From positions 14,758 through 78,757 of the forward strand of contig NZ_JACRSN010000014.1 in the NCBI RefSeq assembly GCF_014384705.1: a stretch of DNA of 64,000 nucleotides. The letters run 5' to 3'. The notes beneath the pieces are model-generated. The model worked only from the letters and a program-made list of their open reading frames with translations. It was not told where the DNA came from and searched no databases. Shown in pieces: positions 24,381 to 32,897 of the stretch (position 1 is its first letter; each line of letters starts with the position of its first letter). A program made the translations under genes and the position numbers. Origin of the DNA: Yeguia hominis. GTDB lineage: Bacteria > Bacillota > Clostridia > Oscillospirales > Acutalibacteraceae.

Positions 24381-25610
24381 ATGACAAGCAGCAAATCTAC
24401 CAAGCGGGCATTGATTTCCAGCGCACTGGCTATCCTTATGTGTGTGGCAATGCTCATCGGCACCACCTTTGCGTGGTTCACCGACACCGCATCCACTGCG
24501 GTAAACAAGATCCAGGCAGGTAATCTTCATGTTGAGATTCAGGACAAGGAAGGCACAGAAATTGACACTCTGAAATGGGTCGACAAGGACGGCAATGATA
24601 TCGCCAATCAGGACGATATTCTCTGGGAGCCGGGTTGTACATACCTGCTCACTCCGTTCAAGATTGCCAACACCGGCAATTTGGCGCTCAAATATAAGAT
24701 CGTCATCACCGGTCTGGACGGCGATTCCCCGCTGCTCGATGTAATCAAATTCACCTACAAAACCGCAAGTGGCGAAGAATTTGATATGAGCGCCGAGGGT
24801 CACCTGACCGCCAAGGGAACTGCCGGTGCATCCACCGATATGATCACCGTTTCCGCTCACATGGACGAGGCTGCCGGCAACGACTACATGGGCAAGACAC
24901 TTACCGGCATTAAGTTCACTGTTTACGCCACGCAGGACACCGTTGAGAACGACAGCTTCGACACCCAGTACGATAAGGATGCAGGTTATCCTGTTGCTTC
25001 TGCTGCAGAGATGAAAGAGGCTTTGGCTAATGGCGGTATCGTTTCTGTCAATAAGGATATCAAAACCGATAATATCGGCGACAATGAAGCAGACCGCATT
25101 ACTATCAGCCAACCCACTACACTGAATTTGGATGCTAAGATTATCTCTCCCGATGATATGGGTAACAATAGTACCAACTTCTGCGCGCTGATTGTCGATG
25201 CTGATACCACCATCAATGCAGGCGAAAATGGCGGAATTAATACCGGTAGGAACGGCGGATATGCACTCAATGTGCGTAAAGGTGCAAATCTGACCATCAC
25301 AGGCGGCAGCTATTACGGTGGAGGTACTGCGGTACAGGTTCAAGAGGGTACCCTCACCATCACCGGGGGTCATTTTGCTGTCGAAGCGTTCGGCGAGCCT
25401 TACGGCTACAACTTCCTGCTGAACTGCGTTGACTCTGCCTACAAGAACGGCAGCGCAAAAATAATTGTTAAGGGCGGCACATTTGTCAACTTCGACCCGT
25501 CAAACAATACTGCTGAGGGTGCAGGAACTAACTTTGTTGCGGACGGCTACAAGGTTGTTTCCGCAAGCCAAACCAATGGCGAAGTGTGGTACACCGTTGT
25601 TCCCGAATAA
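24381..25610 (+). CDS. SipW-dependent surface protein A (camelysin-like plus beta-helix)
   Basis: A 409-residue protein. Residues 1-50 are the shared SipW-type signal (SKSTKRALISSALAI..., AMLIGTTFAWFTDTAST, NKIQAGNL); cleavage is expected after TTFA, as in CalY/TasA. A camelysin-like beta domain (about 50-200: LWEPGCTYLLTPFKIANTG, GNDYMGKTLTGIKFTVYATQ) is followed by Gly-rich beta-helix-like repeats (ITGGSYYGGG, ITGGHFAVE, VKGGTFVNFDPSN) and the C-terminal module DGYKVV...WYTVVPE, which is also present in C and E. RBS AAGGAGG. The conserved DNA module (about 24324-24515) covers its leader and signal. Confidence 0.85.
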   Translation: MTSSKSTKRALISSALAILMCVAMLIGTTFAWFTDTASTAVNKIQAGNLHVEIQDKEGTEIDTLKWVDKDGNDIANQDDILWEPGCTYLLTPFKIANTGNLALKYKIVITGLDGDSPLLDVIKFTYKTASGEEFDMSAEGHLTAKGTAGASTDMITVSAHMDEAAGNDYMGKTLTGIKFTVYATQDTVENDSFDTQYDKDAGYPVASAAEMKEALANGGIVSVNKDIKTDNIGDNEADRITISQPTTLNLDAKIISPDDMGNNSTNFCALIVDADTTINAGENGGINTGRNGGYALNVRKGANLTITGGSYYGGGTAVQVQEGTLTITGGHFAVEAFGEPYGYNFLLNCVDSAYKNGSAKIIVKGGTFVNFDPSNNTAEGAGTNFVADGYKVVSASQTNGEVWYTVVPE

Positions 25611-25627
25611 ATTCTAATTTTCAAGTC

Positions 25628-25690
25628 CTCTCCGCCCTCGGGCGGAGGGGCAATCAAAGGGCATAAGGCTTACTTGTGTCTTTTGATTGC
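25628..25690 (+). repeat. Intercistronic double-hairpin repeat, copy 1 (A/B)
   Basis: CTCCGCC CTC GGGCGGAG stem, then CAATCAAAGGGCATA pairing with TGTCTTTTGATTG. No T run follows, so it is not a classical terminator. Confidence 0.75.
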
Positions 25691-25763
25691 TTTGGTGTAA
25701 TCACAGAAAATCCATGTTTTACATATTGGCATTGAAATTATATAATAGGGAGGTTAAAACACG

Positions 25764-27257
25764 ATGAAAAGCAGCAAATCTACCAAGCGGGCATTGATTA
25801 CCAGCGCACTGGCTATCCTTATGTGTATTGCAATGCTTATCGGCACCACCTTTGCGTGGTTCACCGACACCGCATCTACTGCGGTAAACAAGATCCAATC
25901 CGGTAATCTGGATGTGGCTCTTGAAATGTCCACCGACGGCACAACTTGGGAAAGTGCCGAGGGCAAGACCCTTACTTTCAAGACCAAAGACAATAGAGCC
26001 GCCGACCAAATTCTCTGGGAGCCAGGCTGTACATACGAGCTGCCGCAGCTCCGTGTTGTCAACAAAGGCAACCTTGCTTTGAAGTACAAGATTCAGATCA
26101 CCGGTATTCAGGGCGACGCAAAGCTCAATGAGGTTATTGATTGGACCATCAACGATGCCGCTATCAATCTGACCGAGGGACATCTGTCTGCCGGTCAGAC
26201 GGGCACTGCTTTCACCATCAAGGGTCATATGAAGGAAACCGCCGGCAATGATTATCAGAATCTTACTATTGATGGCATCGGCATTACCGTTGTTGCCACG
26301 CAGGACACTGTTGAGTACGACAGCTTCGGCAATCAGTACGATGCGGACGCTCCGCTTGATTTTGAGCCTGTGTCTACATCCGACGAACTGAAAGCGGCGG
26401 CGACTAACGGCAAGAATGTGCAGCTCACACAGGATGTAACTCTGACGGACGCTCTTACCTTTGACAAAGCGGTAACGATAGACCTAAATGGAAAGACGCT
26501 GACTAGTAGCTTGAATAGTAATGGATATTCTCTTGTGACAAAAGCAGATGCAACGATTGTAAACGGAACATACAAGGGAACCGGCACAGCCCGCGGTATC
26601 GGTGCCTACGGAAACCTGACCATGCGTAATGTGACGGTTGATGTTGCCGGTCAGGTTGGTGTGGCTTGCAGTGCTGCTGACAGTCAGTATACCATTGAGG
26701 ACTCGACGATTAAAGGCGGTTATGCGCTGTGCAACTTCAACAATAATGCGACGATTAATGTTTCCAACAGCACCCTTGAGGGAAAGAATGTCGGCTTTTA
26801 CCATAATGGTTCTAATTCCGGTTTGAATCTGACCGTAACCGGGACGAAGATCAACGCCGACAACAACGGCACTGATGCTACCGGAGTTTACATTTCCGGC
26901 TCCACGGCGACGAGAGACGCTGGCGGCTATCAGAAGGCTAGCTTCACCGACTGCACGGTTAAGGGCAATGCAGCTATCGAAGTGAAGTACACCAATCTGA
27001 CGCTGAATAATTGCATCGTAACCGCTACGGTGGACAGCGCGAATGCGAGCTATACGCAGAACAACAACGGCTCCACAACCAATGGTTTTGCGGTAGTCTC
27101 CACCGACAACGCCACAAATAATACCATGCCCAAGCCGGAAGGAACCATCACAATCAATGGCGGCAGCTACACCGGCTTAATCGGACTGCATAATTTCTCC
27201 GAGATTCAAACGAATTTCCCGGGCTTTGTGGATGCGTCCTATGTAATCAATCCATAA
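25764..27257 (+). CDS. SipW-dependent surface protein B (camelysin-like plus long beta-helix)
   Basis: A 497-residue paralogue of A. It starts with the same signal (SSKSTKRALITSALAILMCI..., FAWFTDTASTAVNKIQSGNL) but has a slightly diverged 5' UTR (GGGAGG RBS). The camelysin-like domain (WEPGCTYELPQLRVVNKGNL, GIGITVVATQDTVEYDSFGN) ends near 195. About 300 residues of Asn/Thr/Gly-rich strands follow (TIDLNGKTLTSS, NGTYKGTGTARGIGAYGNL, INVSNSTLEGKNVGFYHNGS), typical of parallel beta-helix adhesins. It lacks the DPSN C-terminal module of A, C and E and has no sorting signal. Likely secreted and assembled on the surface. Confidence 0.85.
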   Translation: MKSSKSTKRALITSALAILMCIAMLIGTTFAWFTDTASTAVNKIQSGNLDVALEMSTDGTTWESAEGKTLTFKTKDNRAADQILWEPGCTYELPQLRVVNKGNLALKYKIQITGIQGDAKLNEVIDWTINDAAINLTEGHLSAGQTGTAFTIKGHMKETAGNDYQNLTIDGIGITVVATQDTVEYDSFGNQYDADAPLDFEPVSTSDELKAAATNGKNVQLTQDVTLTDALTFDKAVTIDLNGKTLTSSLNSNGYSLVTKADATIVNGTYKGTGTARGIGAYGNLTMRNVTVDVAGQVGVACSAADSQYTIEDSTIKGGYALCNFNNNATINVSNSTLEGKNVGFYHNGSNSGLNLTVTGTKINADNNGTDATGVYISGSTATRDAGGYQKASFTDCTVKGNAAIEVKYTNLTLNNCIVTATVDSANASYTQNNNGSTTNGFAVVSTDNATNNTMPKPEGTITINGGSYTGLIGLHNFSEIQTNFPGFVDASYVINP

Positions 27258-27280
27258 TCTCGAACAGATGACACACTGTC

Positions 27281-27453
27281 CCCTCCGCCCGAGGGTGGAG
27301 GGGCAATCAAAGGGCATATCGTTGACACAAGCTTTGTATCTTTCCGCCCGCCGTAAGCGGCAGGCGTCAATCACGGTGCTGTATCTCCTCTCCCCAACAA
27401 AACCGCTTTGCTTGTTTTGTCGGGGACCCCGGATGAATATGCCTTTTGATTGC
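27281..27453 (+). repeat. Intercistronic double-hairpin repeat, copy 2 (B/C), expanded
   Basis: Same arms as the other copies (GCAATCAAAGGGCATAT and ATATGCCTTTTGATTGC, one G-U pair) but separated by about 119 bases instead of about 10. The insert carries its own stems (CCCCAACAAAA/TTTTGTCGGGG and CGCC...GGCG). Confidence 0.75.
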
Positions 27454-27525
27454 TTTGGTGTAATCATAGAAAATCCGTGCTTACATATTGTCATTGAAAA
27501 ATTTGGAATAAGGAGGAAAAACACA

Positions 27526-28713
27526 ATGACAAGCAGCAAATCTACCAAGCGGGCATTGATTACCAGCGCACTGGCTATCCTTATGTGCGTGGCAATGCTC
27601 ATCGGCACCACCTTTGCGTGGTTCACCGACACCGCATCTACTGCGGTAAACAAGATCCAGGCGGGAAATTTGGATGTACAATTAGAGTACAGCAAAGATT
27701 TCACCGAATGGAAAAAGGTGAACGATACGACTAAGGTGTTCGAGGACAGCACACTGTGGGAACCCGGTCGTACAGAGGTTGTATATCTTCGTGTTACGAA
27801 CGCAGGAACGCTTGCACTGAAGTATACGCTCGGCATTTATAACCTTTACAATAGCACCGGCAAAAATGTTTTGGGCAACAAATATAGTCTCAGCGACTAT
27901 GTGAAGCTGGGCGTAGCGGAAGCCGATGCTGCATATGCAGACCGTGCGGCTGCTATCAGTGCTGTGCAAGACAGCGCCAAAACGCTTAATAGTATTGGAG
28001 ACACCGGTGTTGTCGGTGCAGACCTTGCTACCAACACTACAAAGGTCTATGCAATGGTGCTTTATATGCCTACGGAAGTCGGAAACGAAGCTAACCCGAA
28101 AAATAATGATCCGTATTGGGCGGCAAAGGTTTCCTTCGGTATCAGTGTAAGCGCTACACAGGCAATGTCTGAATCGGATTCGTTTGACAATACATACGAT
28201 GAAGATGCTGCCACCATTCTGTCTGCAATCAGCTTTTCTTCCGGAAAGCACGAAATCACCCAGAATATGCAGGCGAACGGACGCTTTGGCGCAGTACAGG
28301 CGGAAAAAAGAGCTCAGTTTACGATCAATGCCGATGTATATGCCGTGTACACAAAAGATACAAGCGGCACTACCGGCGGAGCCATGGCTGTTTCTGCTGA
28401 TGGAAACAGTAAGGTCATCATCAACGGCGGTGATTTCCGTCAGGTCAGTGTACCTGCCGACGACCCTGTATGCGATCTGATTTATGCCCTCGGCAATGCT
28501 ACGATCGAAATCAACGGCGGTACCTTCAAGGCCGTGACTCCCGCTAATACCTTGAACTGCAAGGATGGCTCCAATGCGAAGATCACCGTTAAGGGCGGTA
28601 GCTTCTATAAGTATGACCCGTCTAACCCGACCCTTGGAGACAACGAAGTTGTCGTTGCTGCAGGCTACCATGTAGTACCTGACGGCGACTGGTTCAATGT
28701 TGTTGCCGATTAA
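27526..28713 (+). CDS. SipW-dependent surface protein C (camelysin-like with DPSN C-module)
   Basis: A 395-residue paralogue. The true start is the ATG at 27526 after AAGGAGG, in the conserved leader; an upstream in-frame extension to 27268 is unlikely. After the shared signal comes a body of type LDVQLEYSKDFTEWKKVND, LWEPGRTEVVYLRVTNAGTL and a longer middle with SVSATQAMSESDSFDNTYDE. Gly-rich repeats (INGGDFRQV, INGGTFKAV, VKGGSFYKYDPSN) and the C-module AGYHVVPDGDWFNVV end the protein. Its body is closest to E and unlike B or D. No anchor motif. Confidence 0.85.
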   Translation: MTSSKSTKRALITSALAILMCVAMLIGTTFAWFTDTASTAVNKIQAGNLDVQLEYSKDFTEWKKVNDTTKVFEDSTLWEPGRTEVVYLRVTNAGTLALKYTLGIYNLYNSTGKNVLGNKYSLSDYVKLGVAEADAAYADRAAAISAVQDSAKTLNSIGDTGVVGADLATNTTKVYAMVLYMPTEVGNEANPKNNDPYWAAKVSFGISVSATQAMSESDSFDNTYDEDAATILSAISFSSGKHEITQNMQANGRFGAVQAEKRAQFTINADVYAVYTKDTSGTTGGAMAVSADGNSKVIINGGDFRQVSVPADDPVCDLIYALGNATIEINGGTFKAVTPANTLNCKDGSNAKITVKGGSFYKYDPSNPTLGDNEVVVAAGYHVVPDGDWFNVVAD

Positions 28714-28739
28714 CTGAAAATCACAAAGAAATCAAGTCC

Positions 28740-28801
28740 GCTCCGCCTTCGGGCGGAGGGGCAATCAAAGGGCATAAGTTATGCTTGTGTCTTTTGATTG
28801 C
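28740..28801 (+). repeat. Intercistronic double-hairpin repeat, copy 3 (C/D)
   Basis: GCTCCGCC TTC GGGCGGAG followed by GCAATCAAAGGGCATAA pairing with CTTTTGATTGC across a short loop. Confidence 0.75.
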
Positions 28802-28873
28802 TTTGGTGTAATCACAGAAAATCCGTGTTTACATATTGTCATTGAAAAATTTGGAATAAGGAGGAAAAACACA

Positions 28874-30346
28874 ATGACAAGCAGCAAATCTACCAAGCGG
28901 GCATTGATTTCCAGCGCACTGGCTATCCTTATGTGTGTGGCAATGCTCATCGGCACCACCTTTGCGTGGTTCACCGACACCGCATCCACCGGGGTCAATA
29001 AGATTGTGTCCGGCAATCTAAAAGTGGATATTATCGGCGCGGACAGCGATTCTCATATTGAGAAGCTGAACTTCACCAAAGCTGCTACGACGGATGCAGA
29101 AGCTGGCGCAGAGATTCTCTGGGAGCCGGGCTGCCGTTATCTGACCGAGGGCTTCAGAATTGCCAACAAGGGTAATTTGGCTTTGAAGTGGAAAGCACAG
29201 GTCAACACGGGCACTACCGCTGCTAATGAGGGTAATTTCGATCTGTTGGATGTTATTGACTTCTATCTGGTAACAAAGGCAGCCGATGGAACAGAAACTG
29301 AAACTGCGCTTGACGAGTTCACCGGCAATCTGAAAAAGACCGAAACCAGCGATGTATATTACATCAAGGGCGTGATGCAGACCACTGCCGGCAATGACTA
29401 TCAGGGCCTGACGCTGGACGGCATCTCCCTCACCGTTGTCGCCACCCAGGACACTGTTGAGAGCGACAGCTTTAATAATCAGTACGACAAAGATGCTGAA
29501 TATCCTATTTCAGTTACAACGGGAGACGAACTGCAGGCCATTGTGAGCAATGCAACAGCTCCTGTCAATATCGTGCTGACGAACAGCATTACGACCAAGA
29601 ACTTCGTCATCCCTGCGGATAAGGATGTAACCCTGGATTTGAATGGTCGCACTGTAACGAATGCTGGATCGCACACCATTCTGAATAAAGGCCATCTTAC
29701 TCTGACAGATTCAAGCGCAGATAAAAGCGGTCAAATCATCTCCCTCAAGGGCAACACTGCAGCACTTCGCAACGGAGATAATGCAGTCTGTGTAGTCGAG
29801 GGCGGAACAATTTCTCGTGACGGGGCCAATGGAAATACATGGCATGTAGTTGAAAACTTTGGCAAGATGACCTTCAATGGTGGTAAGGTCGTCCTAAAGA
29901 ACGGAAATGGCTTTGCTATCACCAATGGCTGGAATTATATTGATCCTGGTGCTTCTACTACGCATGCAGTGATGGAAATCAACGCTTTGGAACTTGATAC
30001 CGATTCCAGTGGAATTAAGAATTGCAGATATGGCGATTTAACCGTAAATGATGTGACCGTGACCTCCACCGGATATTGGGCCCTTTCCAACGACTATCTT
30101 GGAACAGCCGTAATCAACGGTGGAACCTTAACTTCAAATTCTTTCAAAGCAGTTTCCAACGGTGCTGCAATGACGGTGAATGGCGGAACCTTTGACGGAA
30201 CAGAAGGGCTTTTCGTTCAGAGCTATGCCACATTCACAGTTCTCAACGGCGGAACCTTTGCAAACATGAACGTTGACGCACTCTCTAACTATGTCGGTAC
30301 GGGACACACCGCACAGCAAAGCGGCACATCCGTGATTATTAAGTAA
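28874..30346 (+). CDS. SipW-dependent surface protein D (camelysin-like plus long beta-helix)
   Basis: A 490-residue paralogue whose leader and first ~40 codons are nearly identical to A at DNA level (FAWFTDTASTGVNKIVSGNL). The camelysin-like domain (WEPGCRYLTEGFRIANKGNL, GNDYQGLTLDGISLTVVATQ) resembles A and B. Beyond residue 215 it has beta-helix-like strands with NGG/GGT turns (LNGRTVTNAGSHTILNKGHL, VVEGGTISRDGANGNTWHVV, VNGGTFDGTEGLFVQ). It ends SVIIK without the DPSN module. Likely a secreted, surface-assembled adhesin-like subunit. Start at 28874 by AAGGAGG. Confidence 0.85.
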   Translation: MTSSKSTKRALISSALAILMCVAMLIGTTFAWFTDTASTGVNKIVSGNLKVDIIGADSDSHIEKLNFTKAATTDAEAGAEILWEPGCRYLTEGFRIANKGNLALKWKAQVNTGTTAANEGNFDLLDVIDFYLVTKAADGTETETALDEFTGNLKKTETSDVYYIKGVMQTTAGNDYQGLTLDGISLTVVATQDTVESDSFNNQYDKDAEYPISVTTGDELQAIVSNATAPVNIVLTNSITTKNFVIPADKDVTLDLNGRTVTNAGSHTILNKGHLTLTDSSADKSGQIISLKGNTAALRNGDNAVCVVEGGTISRDGANGNTWHVVENFGKMTFNGGKVVLKNGNGFAITNGWNYIDPGASTTHAVMEINALELDTDSSGIKNCRYGDLTVNDVTVTSTGYWALSNDYLGTAVINGGTLTSNSFKAVSNGAAMTVNGGTFDGTEGLFVQSYATFTVLNGGTFANMNVDALSNYVGTGHTAQQSGTSVIIK

Positions 30347-30360
30347 AACCCTATTTCCAC

Positions 30361-30427
30361 CCCCTCCACCCTCGGGCGGAGGGGCAATCAAAGGGCATAG
30401 GCGAGGGCGCGTGTGCCTTTTGATTGC
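30361..30427 (+). repeat. Intercistronic double-hairpin repeat, copy 4 (D/E)
   Basis: CCTCCACC CTC GGGCGGAGG then GCAATCAAAGGGCAT pairing with GTGCCTTTTGATTGC. Confidence 0.75.
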
Positions 30428-30485
30428 CTTGGTGTGACCACTGAGACAGTGTTTACATAATGTAATTAAATGGGAGGAAAACACG

Positions 30486-31652
30486 ATGGAAAACAGCAAA
30501 TCTACCAAGCGGGCATTGATTTCCAGCGCACTGGCTATCCTTATGTGCGTGGCAATGCTCATCGGTACCACCTTTGCGTGGTTCACCGACACCGCATCCA
30601 CCGGGGTAAATAAGATCCAGGCGGGGAATCTGGATGTCAAGCTTATGTACAGCACCGATATGGTTGAGTGGAAGGAAGCCACCGATCAGACCAAGCTCTT
30701 TGACGACAAGGCTCTGTGGGAGCCGGGTTACACACAGGTGGTGTATCTGAAGGTTGTGAACGCCGGTAATCTGGCTCTGAAATATGAGGCCGGCTTCTCC
30801 AAAAACTACACCTCCAACAGAGGAAAAAATGTTAACGGCGATTGGTACCGTGTGGATAATTATCTGAGGATTGGCACTGCTAAGACCAATACCGTGTTTG
30901 CAAACCGCGAGGCTGTTTGGTCTGCCATTTCCGCCACCGAAAAGACTTTGGCGAAGGATGTTATGCTCACCGACGGATGGATTACTCTGAAAGCAGGAGA
31001 AGAGTCCGAACCCTTTGCCGTAGCAATCTACATGCCCACCTCAGTCGGCAACGAAGCCAATGCTTCAAGGCTCAGACCTTCCTCTGTCTCCGGCCTCGGC
31101 ATTGAGGTGCGCGCTACTCAGGCGACTGTGGAAAGCGACAGCTTTGATAACAATTACGATGCAAATGCGGCTACTGTGCTCAATCGCGTGGAATATACTG
31201 ACGGCGAACATACAGTGACCGGCAACATTCAGGCAAACGGCACAGCCGGTGCAATTCACGGAACGGGTACTGCAAAGATTACCGTAGATGCTACAACGGT
31301 TTACGGCACTTATGTCAGCAACTACGCGATGGCCGTCTGCGCTTCCAGTAGATCCGAGATTATCATCAAGGGCGGCGAATTTGCAAATCAGGCTCCTGCG
31401 GGTTCCGCGCTGTCCCTGATTTATGCAGAGGACAATGCGAAGATCACCATTGAAGGCGGCACCTTTAAGTGCGTCAGCCCGGCTTGGACGCTGAACTGCA
31501 ATGACAACGATGCTGCCACTATCACCGTTAAGGGCGGCTCGTTCTATCAGTTTGACCCGTCCAATGTCACTGTCGGCGAAGGTGAAATCTTCATTGCTGA
31601 CGGCTACAAGGTCGTTCAGAACGGCGACTGGTACAATGTTGTTCCCGAATAA
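30486..31652 (+). CDS. SipW-dependent surface protein E (camelysin-like with DPSN C-module)
   Basis: A 388-residue paralogue with start MENSKSTKRAL and the shared signal (FAWFTDTASTGVNKIQAGNL). Its 5' UTR is more diverged than those of A, C and D (ATGGGAGGAAAACACG). The body (LDVKLMYSTDMVEWKEATDQ, LWEPGYTQVVYLKVVNAGNL, MPTSVGNEAN) parallels C, and the C-terminus has the same module (IEGGTFKCV, VKGGSFYQFDPSNVTVGEGE, ADGYKVVQNGDWYNVVPE). So C and E form a subgroup sharing middle and end, while A has only the end in common. Confidence 0.85.
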   Translation: MENSKSTKRALISSALAILMCVAMLIGTTFAWFTDTASTGVNKIQAGNLDVKLMYSTDMVEWKEATDQTKLFDDKALWEPGYTQVVYLKVVNAGNLALKYEAGFSKNYTSNRGKNVNGDWYRVDNYLRIGTAKTNTVFANREAVWSAISATEKTLAKDVMLTDGWITLKAGEESEPFAVAIYMPTSVGNEANASRLRPSSVSGLGIEVRATQATVESDSFDNNYDANAATVLNRVEYTDGEHTVTGNIQANGTAGAIHGTGTAKITVDATTVYGTYVSNYAMAVCASSRSEIIIKGGEFANQAPAGSALSLIYAEDNAKITIEGGTFKCVSPAWTLNCNDNDAATITVKGGSFYQFDPSNVTVGEGEIFIADGYKVVQNGDWYNVVPE

Positions 31653-31671
31653 ATTCTGATTTTCAAGTCCT

Positions 31672-31733
31672 CTCCGCCCTCGGGCGGAGGGGCAATCAAA
31701 GGGCATAAACTGTGTATTATGCCTTTTGATTGC
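31672..31733 (+). repeat. Intercistronic double-hairpin repeat, copy 5 (E/F)
   Basis: CTCCGCC CTC GGGCGGAG, then GCAATCAAAGGGCATAA pairing with TTATGCCTTTTGATTGC. This copy marks the end of the A-E array; the A-E leader module does not follow it. Confidence 0.75.
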
Positions 31734-31767
31734 CCACACAAACACAATCGAAAGGAGATACATCATT

Positions 31768-32775
31768 ATGGACAACAATAGCGGCGCTTTGATACTCTTG
31801 ATCGTTCTGATCGCATCTGCCTTTCTGCTGATCCTTATTCGGCTTCCAAAATTCGTCAACGATTTCGGACGGGAAAAGCAATATCTCTTAAACGAGATGC
31901 GCCGTGCAGCAGACTACAACGAATATCGCTATTGGCGCAGAGAACTCCGCTGCCTTTACCTCTGCCTTATTCCGTTTGTGACCGAACGAAATGTAATGAA
32001 GGTGTACCCCGTATTCTTCCACCGGGCAAAGCACGCAACAAAAGAAAAGCGCTCGGACGGTCTTATGCACATTCTCGCCCCCTCAATGCTTGCTATCTGC
32101 ATCTGCGCTATCTGCCTTTGCGGTGTAAGCTGGGCTTGGTTTACCGCCTCTACTTCAACAGGCACAACGGCGATCCAAAGCTCGTCCTATAAGCTGTCCT
32201 ATCAGGTTAATGAGGACACCGCCGCAACCGAGCTTACCGAAGCGGATAACACCTATACGCTGACAGCAGATACAGCCGTGATAACACTGAAAGCCACCGG
32301 AACGGCAGGCGCAACAGGCTATTGCAGTATAAAAATCGGTGATGAAACCTACTGCACCGAGCAGATATTTGTGAATGACACCTCTGAATTCACCTTTACC
32401 GTAAACGCTGCCGCAGACACAACTATCACCATCACCCCTAAATGGGGAACATACTCCCTCGATGCCACGCTTCATAACGGCGATGTTATCACCGCCACCG
32501 GCTCACAGCAAAACAACACCCAAGAGCCGAACAACGGCGTGACCGCCGAGCCGTCAGCCGAGCCTACTGCTCCGACCACACCTACAACTCCTACAACGCC
32601 GAGCAGCACTCCGGCAGAGAGCCAAACCGCCACGCCCGAACCCTCGGCAAACGCACCAACCGAACCCGAAACCACCGACACAGAACCAACTCCTGCGCCG
32701 GAAACTGCAACCCCGGAAAGCACCACGGCAGCTCAGACCGAGCCGCCCACAACCGAGGAAAGTGAAAACAACTGA
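31768..32775 (+). CDS. Membrane-tethered SipW-like protein F with Pro/Thr-rich tail
   Basis: A 335-residue protein of unusual build. A TM helix (ALILLIVLIASAFLLILIRL) is followed by about 70 charged residues. A second hydrophobic segment at about 98-120 ends in SWAWFTASTSTGTTAIQSSS, a SipW-type cleavage pattern placed internally. A short beta domain (to about 245) and a tail of about 80 residues rich in Pro/Thr/Glu follow (PTTPTTPTTPSS, TEPETTDTEPTPAPE). It closes the array and is followed by a terminator. Cleavage at the internal site would free the beta domain and tail; without cleavage the protein stays membrane-bound. AAAGGAG fixes the ATG at 31768. Confidence 0.75.
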   Translation: MDNNSGALILLIVLIASAFLLILIRLPKFVNDFGREKQYLLNEMRRAADYNEYRYWRRELRCLYLCLIPFVTERNVMKVYPVFFHRAKHATKEKRSDGLMHILAPSMLAICICAICLCGVSWAWFTASTSTGTTAIQSSSYKLSYQVNEDTAATELTEADNTYTLTADTAVITLKATGTAGATGYCSIKIGDETYCTEQIFVNDTSEFTFTVNAAADTTITITPKWGTYSLDATLHNGDVITATGSQQNNTQEPNNGVTAEPSAEPTAPTTPTTPTTPSSTPAESQTATPEPSANAPTEPETTDTEPTPAPETATPESTTAAQTEPPTTEESENN

Positions 32776-32786
32776 ATAAAACCACA

Positions 32787-32826
32787 AGCCGCAACGGATT
32801 ATATCATTCCGCTGCGGCTCTTTTTA
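32787..32826 (+). terminator. Terminator of the surface-protein cluster
   Basis: AGCCGCAACGGA and TCCGCTGCGGCT stem with TTTTT, 12 bases after the stop of F. It is the first classical terminator after sipW. Confidence 0.85.
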
Positions 32827-32897
32827 TATCCTTTGTATCTTTGATTTTGCGCAACCACGGAATTGTGCAGATGGTGTCTGCACAATCTGCCGAGATG

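Noticed and set aside
24336..25373. Long antisense frames across the surface array, for example 345 codons
   Set aside because: They are shadows of the strong codon bias of the sense genes and recur at the same place in each paralogue because the leader is repeated.
25628..31733. Repeated hairpins as a CRISPR array
   Set aside because: Only five copies spaced by whole genes, with imperfect palindromes and no short uniform spacers or cas genes.
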